Shown in pieces: positions 1-8,336 of a stretch of DNA of 64,000 nt. The DNA lies in assembly GCA_934500705.1 (NCBI GenBank), contig CAKSTI010000005.1, forward strand, positions 93,856-157,855. The letters are read 5' to 3'. The DNA is from an uncultured Clostridia bacterium (GTDB lineage: Bacteria > Bacillota > Clostridia > UMGS1810). Position numbers and translations under genes: made by a program. A model generated the notes under the pieces. It worked only from the letters and a program-made list of their open reading frames with translations. It was not told the origin of the DNA and ran no database searches. Every line of letters starts with the position of its first letter. The first letter of the stretch is position 1.

Positions 1-4
1 GGGG

Positions 5-51
5 GTGGAGAAAAGTTCTACCTATTCTTTTTTGGGATTCGGCTATATAAT
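5..51 (+). promoter_or_regulatory. Dyad box plus -10 element upstream of first CBM-type gene
   Basis: A 21-base box at 5-25 (GTGGAGAAAAGTTCTACCTAT without its last base is 20 long) contains a dyad GGTGGA-N7-TCTACC. It is followed after exactly 20 bases by TATAAT at 46-51. The -35 position holds no good TTGACA match. The same box with the same 20-base spacing precedes the paralogous gene at 1804, so this is likely a regulated promoter whose operator replaces the -35 contact. The regulator is unknown. Confidence 0.55.
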
Positions 52-91
52 AAGAATACAAAATACTCTGGGAGAATGGTGGGTTATAATT

Positions 92-1669
92 ATGTTTAAA
101 AAATTAATGGTTTTTCTTCTTGTTGCTATGCTGCTTATTCCTACAACCGGTGCTTTGGCTTTGGAATACCTTCCGCAAACAACGTATGCTGCATTTGACA
201 GTTATCAATCAGGTATGCTCGATGGAGGATATTGGAATAGCACCTATGAGGGTTACAGCTTGAAGTGGGACGCAGAAAATGGCGAATATCCCGATGTATT
301 ATGGAGGATATATTGCTCGCAGGATGGATTGTATGAGTTTGTTATGAATTATATTACGTTACAGTCAAACACGCTTGACCGTGTGTATATTGACAATGAA
401 CTTCTTGCAACCGATGAAGTGTTTGGTGAATGGATGAAGGATTATGCCGATACATCACTTGGCAATTTTTATCTTACCGAGGGTATGCACACCATAAAAT
501 TTAGCGAGGGTACAAATATAAACGGTTTCCTTGTGAAGTCAATTACGATCAAGGATGCAATGGAGGGCTATCCCATAATAGGTGAGCAAGATTTACTCCG
601 CATTCAGGCAGAGACTGATTCAACAGATGCTATAAAAATGGTGTCAAACAGCAGTATTACAAAGAAAGTAGTTGCGCCGAAGGCCGGCAAGTATTACATA
701 GGCATATCTTGGTGTGCATACACGGGAAGCAACGCAGATATTTACATAAACAACTTTTTGACTTATGCCGATGTCGTTCCATCGGTTGTTTTGCAGGAGG
801 GTTACGAGTGGAACAGTAACTATTTGAAGGATTTCTACGAGGTGGAATTAAATCAGGGGCTAAATGAGATTAAAATTGCAGCAGATGCAAAAGACTATAT
901 TTATATTGATTTTATTGACATTGTAGATGTGATGGATACAACTGATAACCCAAATAAATCGGTAAGAATTTCTGCGCATAACTGCACGCATTGGCAGCAT
1001 TGTGATGTGAGCTATAATACAAGAGGTTTTACTGCGAAAGTTAATGTTGTGCAGGGTGGAGAGTACAACCTCAGTCTGCGCTGGAGCGGATATGACGGAA
1101 GCGATACCGCAACGATTAACGTGAACGGCGAGACTATCGGCAGCTTTAAACCTACACAACAAGATACAATGAACTATGGTGTTCCGGAATTCTTTATGGT
1201 TGACACATACAAAGTCAATCTTAAAAGCGGAGAAAATATAATTTTTGTTAAAGCTGATGACAAAAAGTGGGTTTACCTTGATTATGTAGAAATATCCGCA
1301 ATACCCGAAAATTCCGGTGGAAAAATTGAGTTTGATAAATACGTGCTCTCGTCTTCCGACGGTGAAGTGATAATTTATGAAACACTTAACGATGCAAAAG
1401 CAGCAGGTGTGGCTGATGTCAATGTGGTTGGAAAGGCTACAAATAACACGCTTGACGTTGCAAGTGTGACGGTTTTTGCCGCTGCGTACGATTTGAACGG
1501 AAAAATTACTGATGTTGCTGTGGAAGTCTTAGATAACGTTGCGGCTGAAGCATCGGCAGATATATGTGTTAGTGTCAGAATAACAGATGCAGTAAAAATT
1601 AAGGTTTTTGCCGTTAAGAGCACACTTAGTCTTGCGCCGATTAGCGGTGGAACTATGGCTTTTGAGTAA
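92..1669 (+). CDS. Secreted multi-module carbohydrate-binding-like protein
   Basis: A 525-residue exported protein. The ATG at 92 was chosen because it opens directly onto a signal peptide (MFKKLMVFLLVAMLL, cleavage near ALALE at about residue 23); a GTG at 5 is in frame but would put about 29 unlike residues before it and lies in the promoter box. After the signal come three tandem beta-sandwich modules of the galactose-binding/CBM6-CBM35 look (roughly 30-170, 175-290 and 300-415), the third with the motif WSGYDGSDTATINVNG. A smaller C-terminal beta domain (about 430-525) has the YDLNGKI pattern shared with other proteins here. No catalytic domain is visible. It is a clear paralogue of the next gene. 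The binding role is inferred from fold-like patterns; the ligand is unknown. Confidence 0.75.
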   Translation: MFKKLMVFLLVAMLLIPTTGALALEYLPQTTYAAFDSYQSGMLDGGYWNSTYEGYSLKWDAENGEYPDVLWRIYCSQDGLYEFVMNYITLQSNTLDRVYIDNELLATDEVFGEWMKDYADTSLGNFYLTEGMHTIKFSEGTNINGFLVKSITIKDAMEGYPIIGEQDLLRIQAETDSTDAIKMVSNSSITKKVVAPKAGKYYIGISWCAYTGSNADIYINNFLTYADVVPSVVLQEGYEWNSNYLKDFYEVELNQGLNEIKIAADAKDYIYIDFIDIVDVMDTTDNPNKSVRISAHNCTHWQHCDVSYNTRGFTAKVNVVQGGEYNLSLRWSGYDGSDTATINVNGETIGSFKPTQQDTMNYGVPEFFMVDTYKVNLKSGENIIFVKADDKKWVYLDYVEISAIPENSGGKIEFDKYVLSSSDGEVIIYETLNDAKAAGVADVNVVGKATNNTLDVASVTVFAAAYDLNGKITDVAVEVLDNVAAEASADICVSVRITDAVKIKVFAVKSTLSLAPISGGTMAFE

Positions 1670-1685
1670 AAGAACCTTCGTGTGT

Positions 1686-1717
1686 AAAAGAAGTTCTCTG
1701 CGGAGGACTTCTTTTTT
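1686..1717 (+). terminator. Intrinsic terminator after first CBM-type gene
   Basis: A 13-bp stem (AAAAGAAGTTCTC at 1686-1698 with GAGGACTTCTTTT at 1703-1715, one G-U pair) with a 4-base loop, running into T residues. Confidence 0.85.
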
Positions 1718-1721
1718 GTGG

Positions 1722-1768
1722 GTGGAAAAAAAATCTACCTATGCAAACTGTAAAAAATGTTATACAAT
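1722..1768 (+). promoter_or_regulatory. Second copy of the dyad box and -10 element
   Basis: The box at 1722-1742 matches the one at 5-25 at 18 of 21 positions. TACAAT lies at 1763-1768, again exactly 20 bases after the box, and again without a recognisable -35 hexamer. It drives the paralogue at 1804. Confidence 0.55.
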
Positions 1769-1803
1769 CACAGTATAAAGTATGATTAAAGGAGAGATGT
1801 ATA

Positions 1804-3327
1804 ATGCTAAAGAAACTATTGGTACTTGTTTTGGTGCTAACGCTTGTTGTTCCGATAACCGGGGCGTTTGCTGCGGACAGTATTACCTTTCCTGCCTCGG
1901 AATGTACTGTGAACGGAACCCTGACAGGCGGCGCTTGGAATGGCGCTGAAGGAGGATACAACCTCGTTTGGACGACAAATTACTACCCTGACGTTATATG
2001 GGAAATAAGCGTTACAGAGGACGGCTTGTATGACATATATATGAATTACAAGGCTCTTTACGGTAACATTTTGGACTACGTGTATTTGGACGGCAGGGTT
2101 ATCGCAACTTCGGGTAGTTTTACGGGCTACACAGGTGATTATGTCGATGCAAAATTAAGTACGGCATATCTCACGGCAGGAAAGCACATTGTTAAAATGA
2201 CAGAAGCGACAGATGCAGGCGGATTTCTTTTTAAGGAATTGAAATTGATACCTTCGTTTGAGAATATACCGACTGTTGTTGATGGCGAAGTGCTGAGAGT
2301 AGAAAATGAAAATGAGGTTTATGGAAAATTAGACATAACAAATCAAACGCTTACAAAGAGAGTAATCGTCAATAAGAAGGGACTGTATACTTTAGCGCTT
2401 GCCTGGGCATCTTGGACAGGCGGAAAGGCTGACATAATAGTAAACGGTCAAACGATTTATTCGGCAGTTGAGCCAAGCAAAGTGTTTAGCGATGGCGGTG
2501 ATTATATTTACGCATCGTATTATTTAAAAGATTACTATTCCATACCGCTTGATACAGGTGTTAACGAAGTATCGATAAAAGCAACAAGCTACATATATTT
2601 TGACCATATGGAATTTTCAAATCCTGTTGCCGCTGTTCCCGGTTCTTATACCGAAATATGCACACAACCTAATTTCGAAAAAAAGTTTTTTGATTTGAAT
2701 GCCTCTGCGCTTTCCGCAAAGGTAAATGTTGAAAAAACAGGCGAATATAATCTTGTTCTCAACTGGAGCGGATATGACGGAACAGATACTGCCACAATTA
2801 CGGTAAACGATGTATCTCTCGGAAGTTATATACCAACTCAGCAAGATACAAGTAATTACGCTAAGCCGGAATTTTTTAAAGAGGATACATACAAGATAAA
2901 TCTCAATGCCGGCGAAAATACAATTACTGTTAAAGCTGATTCCGGAAAATGGGTGTATATTGACAAACTGAAGGTTATATGCACGGGGCTCGGATTTTCA
3001 AAGGTTACGCTCAAATCAGCTGATGTCAGCACAGTGTATGCCAATCTTGAAGAAGCGAAAAATGCCGGCAACACAGTTTGCGTGGCGACAGATGCCGTTA
3101 ACACATCAGGCACAGAGGAAAGTTTTACGCTTGTTGTTGCATCCTACGATGAAAACAGTAATTTGATTGCTGTTAGACCATTTGCTCCGGAAACTGTTGC
3201 AGCCGGAGAAACAAAGACACTCAAATCTGCCGAACTTGGCATAGAGGGTGCATCAATAATTAAGTTATTTGCACTTGACAACTTGGATGATATTACGCCG
3301 CTTTACACTTTTGAAGATATTAAGTAA
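1804..3327 (+). CDS. Secreted multi-module carbohydrate-binding-like protein, paralogue
   Basis: A 507-residue exported protein preceded by AAAGGAG. Signal peptide at 1-23 (cleavage near GAFA). Three beta-sandwich modules follow (about 25-155, 160-275 and 280-400), then a C-terminal domain (410-507) ending in the pattern KLFALDNLDDITPLY. The third module keeps the same WSGYDGTDTATITVND motif as the upstream protein. The first module has PDVIWEISVTEDGLYDIYMNY, which matches PDVLWRIYCSQDGLYEFVMNY upstream. There is no enzyme domain. The two genes are probably an old tandem duplication, each with its own terminator and promoter, so they can be expressed separately from the enzymes downstream. 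Confidence 0.75.
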   Translation: MLKKLLVLVLVLTLVVPITGAFAADSITFPASECTVNGTLTGGAWNGAEGGYNLVWTTNYYPDVIWEISVTEDGLYDIYMNYKALYGNILDYVYLDGRVIATSGSFTGYTGDYVDAKLSTAYLTAGKHIVKMTEATDAGGFLFKELKLIPSFENIPTVVDGEVLRVENENEVYGKLDITNQTLTKRVIVNKKGLYTLALAWASWTGGKADIIVNGQTIYSAVEPSKVFSDGGDYIYASYYLKDYYSIPLDTGVNEVSIKATSYIYFDHMEFSNPVAAVPGSYTEICTQPNFEKKFFDLNASALSAKVNVEKTGEYNLVLNWSGYDGTDTATITVNDVSLGSYIPTQQDTSNYAKPEFFKEDTYKINLNAGENTITVKADSGKWVYIDKLKVICTGLGFSKVTLKSADVSTVYANLEEAKNAGNTVCVATDAVNTSGTEESFTLVVASYDENSNLIAVRPFAPETVAAGETKTLKSAELGIEGASIIKLFALDNLDDITPLYTFEDIK

Positions 3328-3336
3328 ATTGTGATT

Positions 3337-3383
3337 AAAAACCGTTTTGTCTTGTGAATAAAAATGAGAGAAAACGGTTTTTC
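3337..3383 (+). terminator. Intrinsic terminator after second CBM-type gene
   Basis: A perfect 12-bp stem (AAAAACCGTTTT at 3337-3348 with AAAACGGTTTTT at 3371-3382) separated by a 22-base loop. The distal arm supplies the T-run. Confidence 0.7.
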
Positions 3384-3497
3384 TCAATAGTATAGTGATG
3401 CAAAGGATATTTTCAATTTTATCCTATTTTATTTCTTGCCATAAAAATTGCAGGAAATGTTGATATAAAGAATAAGTGTTATGAACGGAGAAATTCT

Positions 3498-4490
3498 ATG
3501 ACAGACTTAACATATCTTACAGATCATTATGACAAAAAAATAGAGCGCATAAATGAAATTGGCGCACCGCTTAATTTTATTTTCATTACAGATATGCACA
3601 ACCGTTTAAGGGAATTTTGCGAGCCTTGGAGTGATAAAAAAGGTTTTGAACTTGCTGTTAATGCCGTGAACTCAATGCAATATATAATAGACCGCTGCCC
3701 GATAGACTGTGTTGTAAACGGTGGCGACACAGGAAATGATTATGATTTTGACCCCAAAAAATTTTACGCAAGTCACGAGGAAATTTCCGACGCACTGTAC
3801 AATCTCTCCGTGCCGGCACACAACCTTATAGGAAATCATGACGACGGAATAGGAACTGCCAAGGATAGGGGCAACAAAGTCGATGATTTTGCCATTTTGC
3901 CGCAAAAACTCCATAAGTTGTATATGAAGAATAACCCTACCGATAAAAATTATTATTATCATAATTTTGACGACAAAGGTTTTCGATTTGTATTTTTGAA
4001 CACAAGTGACCTGCCTTATGTGAAAGACGAAAATGGAGAATATTTTTTTCATTGGCGATTGGAAATATCAAATGAACAGGCAATTTGGTTTGAAGAGGAA
4101 GCGTTAAAAACCGAAAAAAACATAATAGTTTTTTCGCACGCTCCCATTCATACTGCCGGCATAGTCGGTTCTCTTGGCAGTCCGAAGTGCATCAATCCAT
4201 ATGACGATGTTTTAAATGCTCCACGTGTTTATTATAACATTAAAAAGTCGGAGAACGTCGTGGCGACAATTAGCGGGCATGTGCATTATGATAATTTGCT
4301 GTATGACGACAATATGCTCACCGTTACAACTGCAAGTGCTTTTGCGGATTATTTCCTGCCCACATGCCCAAAAAGGGAATACAAAACCTATACAGAAACC
4401 GCATTTGATGTATTTTCTATCAAAGATAATGTGATGTATATAACACGTTTTGGTGCCGGAGAAGACAGGATTGCTCCTATTTTAAGGTGA
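3498..4490 (+). CDS. Calcineurin-like metallophosphoesterase
   Basis: 330 residues, no signal peptide, so probably cytoplasmic. The metal-binding motifs of the calcineurin-like family are all present in order: TDMH near residue 30, GGDTGND near 75, GNHDD near 115, SHAPIH near 215 and SGHVHYD near 255. The family hydrolyses phosphomonoesters or phosphodiesters using two metal ions; the substrate here cannot be read from sequence. RBS is CGGAGA ahead of the ATG. It is followed with only 5 bases of spacing by a GH106-like glycosidase and then a propeller glycosidase, so it may act on a phosphorylated sugar or phosphate-linked glycan handled by that operon. This link is inference. Confidence 0.85.
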   Translation: MTDLTYLTDHYDKKIERINEIGAPLNFIFITDMHNRLREFCEPWSDKKGFELAVNAVNSMQYIIDRCPIDCVVNGGDTGNDYDFDPKKFYASHEEISDALYNLSVPAHNLIGNHDDGIGTAKDRGNKVDDFAILPQKLHKLYMKNNPTDKNYYYHNFDDKGFRFVFLNTSDLPYVKDENGEYFFHWRLEISNEQAIWFEEEALKTEKNIIVFSHAPIHTAGIVGSLGSPKCINPYDDVLNAPRVYYNIKKSENVVATISGHVHYDNLLYDDNMLTVTTASAFADYFLPTCPKREYKTYTETAFDVFSIKDNVMYITRFGAGEDRIAPILR

Positions 4491-4495
4491 AAGTT

Positions 4496-7210
4496 ATGAA
4501 CATAAAATGTGTTAAAAAATCATTTTGCCCAATACCGTTTTGGTCTTGGAACGAAAAGTTGAATATGAAAGAAACGATGCGGCAGGTAAAAATTATGCAT
4601 AAAGTCGGATTAGGCGGATTTTTCGTGCACGCAAGGGGTGGACTTCAAACGGAATATATGGGGGACGAATGGTTTGAAAATATAAAAGCGGCAATAACTG
4701 AGGCAAAAAAATATGGTATGTCCATATGGGCTTATGATGAAAACGGCTGGCCAAGCGGATTTGGAAACGGTGCGGTAAACGGACTTGGAGAAAAATATCA
4801 GCAAAAGTATTTACATATTGAAGAGGGAAACAAAAGTACGGAACATACTGTGTGCAATATCAACGGGCATCATGTGTACTACGAAGTAAATCCTTTTTAT
4901 GTCGACAATCTCGATAAAGAAGTTGTGAAAGAATTTATTAAAGCTGCATATGAGCCGTATTATGAGAAAGTTGGCAATGATATAGAAGGAATATTTACTG
5001 ACGAACCGCAGCTTTCCGGCTGTGGTATACCTTGGAGTTTTGTTCTTCCTGAAGAGTACAAAAAAGAGTACAGTGAGGACTTGCTTTCGGTCATCGACCG
5101 ATTGTTTTACAAAGTTAGAGATTTTGCGGATACGAGAATGAAATTTTGGCGACTCGTTGCAAAGCTCTTTTCCGAGAGCTATTCCAAACAAATCTATATG
5201 TGGTGCGATAAGCGAGGACTCAAGCTCACAGGACATATGGCGAGCGAAGAAAATCTAATTACACAAATAATGAGAAACGGTGCGGTTATGCCGCACTATG
5301 AGTACTACCACATCCCGGCGATAGACAAGCTTGCAAGGAATATTGAACATTCGCTTGCACCTCTTCAAGTGAGCTCGGTTGCGCATCAGACCGGGAAAAA
5401 GCAAGTTATGACGGAATCCTTCGCTCTTTGCGGACACGGTGTTTCGTTCAGCGAGCTGAGAAGAATTTTAGAGTGGCAAATGGTAAGAGGAATAAATCTG
5501 TGTTGTCCGCATCTTGAGGGGTATTCGCTAAGAGGAATACGGAAAAGGGATTATCCGCCGGCAATGTACTATCAACAGCCGTGGTGGGAGGATTACGGCA
5601 AATTTATTAAATCTATGTCGAGAATTGGGGCGTTGTTGACGGAGGGCAAGGTCGATTTTGATACGCTTGTCATTCATACACAGTCAACGGCATGGATATG
5701 CTTTGATTTAAACGAGAACAATGAACTCAATCGGTATAACGAAGAATTTTTAAAAACAATAGATATTTTGCAGAGAAAGCATATTGTTTTTGATCTTGGT
5801 GATGAAATAATTCTTGAGCGTTATGCGAGCGTGAAAAAAAACAAATTCATTGTAGGGGAAATGGAATACAGCACTGTTATCATACCGCCGTATATAAGAT
5901 TTTTCGACAATACGCAAAGACTTATAAATGAATTTAAAGCAAATGGCGGCAGGGTATTAACTGCCGACGAGGCAGAGGAAAATCGTGTCATTGACAATGA
6001 AAATATTACATATACAAGGCGTATGCTTAACGGTACAGCGGTGCATTATTTCGTAAATTCTACCGAGTCGGATCAAGACAGTAATATTTTTGTCGGCAAC
6101 TCACGTCTTGATATTGAAACAGGCGAGTTTAAGAGATTTGAGGGTAAGTATAGTTTTAAACCAATGGATAGCATTATTGTAGCGGACATTCCTAACGAAG
6201 AATTCAGCACAAGTTTAAAAAAAGCATTAAAAAAGCTTTCGCTCGCCGGTGAGTGGAGTATTGTTAAAAGCACGGAAAATTCAATAACTCTTGACTATTG
6301 TGACTGCTTTATTGATAATGAATTTAAAGGGCATATTCCGGTCACATCTGTCCAAACACTTGCCTGTGAAAAAAGGCAACCTGTAACTGTGAAATGTGTT
6401 TACAGTTTAAATATTAAAAAAGTTCCCCAAAAAGCTGAGTTGGTGTGTGAAACTCCTGAAATTTTCAAGTTTAGTTTGAATGGGAGAGATTTTGACTTTT
6501 GCGACAGAGGGTATTACGTAGATATATCTTTTAGAAAAACAAATATTTGCAAATACTTAAAAGAGGGTATGAACCAAATTGAAATTACCTGCAACTTCGC
6601 TCAGTCGGACAAGGTATATAAATCAATAGATAATGCAACTGTTTTTGAAAGTGAGAGAAACAATCTGACATATGATATGGAGATAGAACCTATTTACATA
6701 ATCGGAGATTTCTCGGTAGAAACATCATATGATTTTGAAAAGATGGACAATAACGCAGTGCGATGTGGCGGTAAGTTTGTGCTCAATAGTCCACGAGATT
6801 GCCTAATGCTAAATAATATTGAACAGCAAGGATTTCCGTTTTTTTCCGGAAAACTATGTATGAAAAAGGGTTTTGTTTTAAGCAGCACAAATTATTGCCT
6901 TGATTTTAATATGAATGGCATAAATTCTGTAAAAATAAGAGTTAACGGAAAAAATGTTTCAACAGTTATATGGAATAATGCAAGTGTTGATATAAGTCAA
7001 TATCTCGTAACCGGTTACAATGAAATTGAGCTTACCATTGCAAATAATTTGAGGAATCTGCTCGGCCCGCATCATCTCAATAAAGGTGAATGTCATTGCG
7101 TGTGCGCATCGCATTTTTTTGAAGGAGTTAATCTTTGGAGTTGGGAAAAAGGTGCAGTGAATGATTGGAACACAGGGTATTGTTTCATAGAAACAAGCAT
7201 AACTCAATAG
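4496..7210 (+). CDS. GH106-like glycoside hydrolase (alpha-L-rhamnosidase-like)
   Basis: 904 residues, no signal peptide. The N-terminal barrel carries the pattern typical of GH106 and related unclassified glycosidases: PFWSWNEKLN, then GLGGFFVHARGGL, then WAYDENGWPSGFGNG within the first 100 residues. GIFTDEPQLSG near 160 and LTGHMASEE near 245 are further conserved acidic sites. The C-terminal part is a galactose-binding-like jelly roll. ATG 4496 is preferred over an in-frame GTG at 4487 because AAGGTG then sits 6 bases upstream. GH106 members remove alpha-L-rhamnose, for example from rhamnogalacturonan; rhamnose as substrate is inference. It probably acts in the cytoplasm on imported oligosaccharides. 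Confidence 0.75.
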   Translation: MNIKCVKKSFCPIPFWSWNEKLNMKETMRQVKIMHKVGLGGFFVHARGGLQTEYMGDEWFENIKAAITEAKKYGMSIWAYDENGWPSGFGNGAVNGLGEKYQQKYLHIEEGNKSTEHTVCNINGHHVYYEVNPFYVDNLDKEVVKEFIKAAYEPYYEKVGNDIEGIFTDEPQLSGCGIPWSFVLPEEYKKEYSEDLLSVIDRLFYKVRDFADTRMKFWRLVAKLFSESYSKQIYMWCDKRGLKLTGHMASEENLITQIMRNGAVMPHYEYYHIPAIDKLARNIEHSLAPLQVSSVAHQTGKKQVMTESFALCGHGVSFSELRRILEWQMVRGINLCCPHLEGYSLRGIRKRDYPPAMYYQQPWWEDYGKFIKSMSRIGALLTEGKVDFDTLVIHTQSTAWICFDLNENNELNRYNEEFLKTIDILQRKHIVFDLGDEIILERYASVKKNKFIVGEMEYSTVIIPPYIRFFDNTQRLINEFKANGGRVLTADEAEENRVIDNENITYTRRMLNGTAVHYFVNSTESDQDSNIFVGNSRLDIETGEFKRFEGKYSFKPMDSIIVADIPNEEFSTSLKKALKKLSLAGEWSIVKSTENSITLDYCDCFIDNEFKGHIPVTSVQTLACEKRQPVTVKCVYSLNIKKVPQKAELVCETPEIFKFSLNGRDFDFCDRGYYVDISFRKTNICKYLKEGMNQIEITCNFAQSDKVYKSIDNATVFESERNNLTYDMEIEPIYIIGDFSVETSYDFEKMDNNAVRCGGKFVLNSPRDCLMLNNIEQQGFPFFSGKLCMKKGFVLSSTNYCLDFNMNGINSVKIRVNGKNVSTVIWNNASVDISQYLVTGYNEIELTIANNLRNLLGPHHLNKGECHCVCASHFFEGVNLWSWEKGAVNDWNTGYCFIETSITQ

Positions 7211-7221
7211 GGGGATTAGAA

Positions 7222-8187
7222 ATGAAGGATATATACGAAAAAATAAAAACGCCGTATAAATACGGTGCAGTTGTTAAGTTCGACGATTATCTTACAGACA
7301 GCCCGACGGTGTTTAGGTATAAAAACAAATGGTATATGTATTACGTTAGAATATCCAAAGATTGCACGAATTCCGGCTATGAAACACATTTTTCAAGCAG
7401 TGATGACTTATTGCACTGGAAATACGAGGGTGTTATATTAAGACGCAGCTGCAATCAAAGCTGGGATTCAAGGCAGTGTGGGGGATATGCGGCATTTCCG
7501 GACATAACGTTTGGCGGTACAAATGAGATAAAACCAATAAACGGGGAATACTACATTGCATATATTGGAGGTAATAAGGATGGGTATGAACCCGATCCTC
7601 TCCAGCTTGGAATGGCATACTCCAAAAATCCGACAGACCCTAACGGGTTTGTAAAAATAGAAAGACCGGTTTTGAGTCCGCTTGATAACGACGCAAGAAA
7701 GTACGAAAACAGATCAATTTTTAAACCCTACATTTTTGAAGATGAAAATTTTTCGCTTGGATACAAGTATGTCAATGTATACAATGCACGAGCCTCAGAT
7801 ACCAAGGAGCGTATATATCTTGCGGTGTCAAATAATGGTGTAAACTGGAAAAGATACGGCAAAAATCCTATAATAGACGAAACCGAAACAATAGATAATC
7901 TTAATATAAGCGGAGATCCGCAGATTGTTTTGATTGATGACATATATGTAATGATTTATTTCAGAGCAACATTTACAGGTACGGCATACAATAATTTTGC
8001 TGTTTCCAAAGACCTTGTAAATTGGCGTGTATGGGACGGAAAGCCACTTATAAATAGCGAGTACGAGTGGGAGAATGTATACGCCCATAAGAGCTATGTT
8101 TTAAAATATGGCGATACGGTTTATCATTTTTACTGCGCCGTAAATGATAAAAACGAGCGATTTATAGCGCTTGCAACTTCAAAATAG
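7222..8187 (+). CDS. Five-bladed beta-propeller glycosidase (GH43/GH130-like)
   Basis: 321 residues without a signal peptide. Repeated propeller patterns are visible: TDSPTVFRYKNKWYMYYV near residue 25, SSSDDLLHWKYEG near 60, LAVSNNGVNWKRYGKNP near 205, and AVSKDLVNWRVWDGKP near 255. These fit the GH43/GH32/GH130 fold, with the aspartate of TDSP as a candidate catalytic base. ATG 7222 follows GGGGGATTAG; the reading frame is open further upstream but that part lies inside the preceding gene. Third gene of a tight set with the phosphoesterase and the GH106-like enzyme. Exact linkage specificity is not readable. Confidence 0.75.
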   Translation: MKDIYEKIKTPYKYGAVVKFDDYLTDSPTVFRYKNKWYMYYVRISKDCTNSGYETHFSSSDDLLHWKYEGVILRRSCNQSWDSRQCGGYAAFPDITFGGTNEIKPINGEYYIAYIGGNKDGYEPDPLQLGMAYSKNPTDPNGFVKIERPVLSPLDNDARKYENRSIFKPYIFEDENFSLGYKYVNVYNARASDTKERIYLAVSNNGVNWKRYGKNPIIDETETIDNLNISGDPQIVLIDDIYVMIYFRATFTGTAYNNFAVSKDLVNWRVWDGKPLINSEYEWENVYAHKSYVLKYGDTVYHFYCAVNDKNERFIALATSK

Positions 8188-8336
8188 CCCGCTGCAACAG
8201 TCAGCATCAGAATTATGGGGACACACGACGATAAACAGGGTACTGCGCAATGTGCCGTCAAATGAAACGAAAGACAAGTATGTCAAGGGCGCCTATTTGT
8301 TGGTGTTAATCTCACCATTACTATGCGGGTGGAAAT
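8188..8336. other. Short intergenic stretch without recognised features
   Basis: 149 bases between the end of the propeller glycosidase and the end of the convergent response regulator gene. No stem with a T-run and no credible ORF longer than about 16 codons was found here. Confidence 0.5.
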
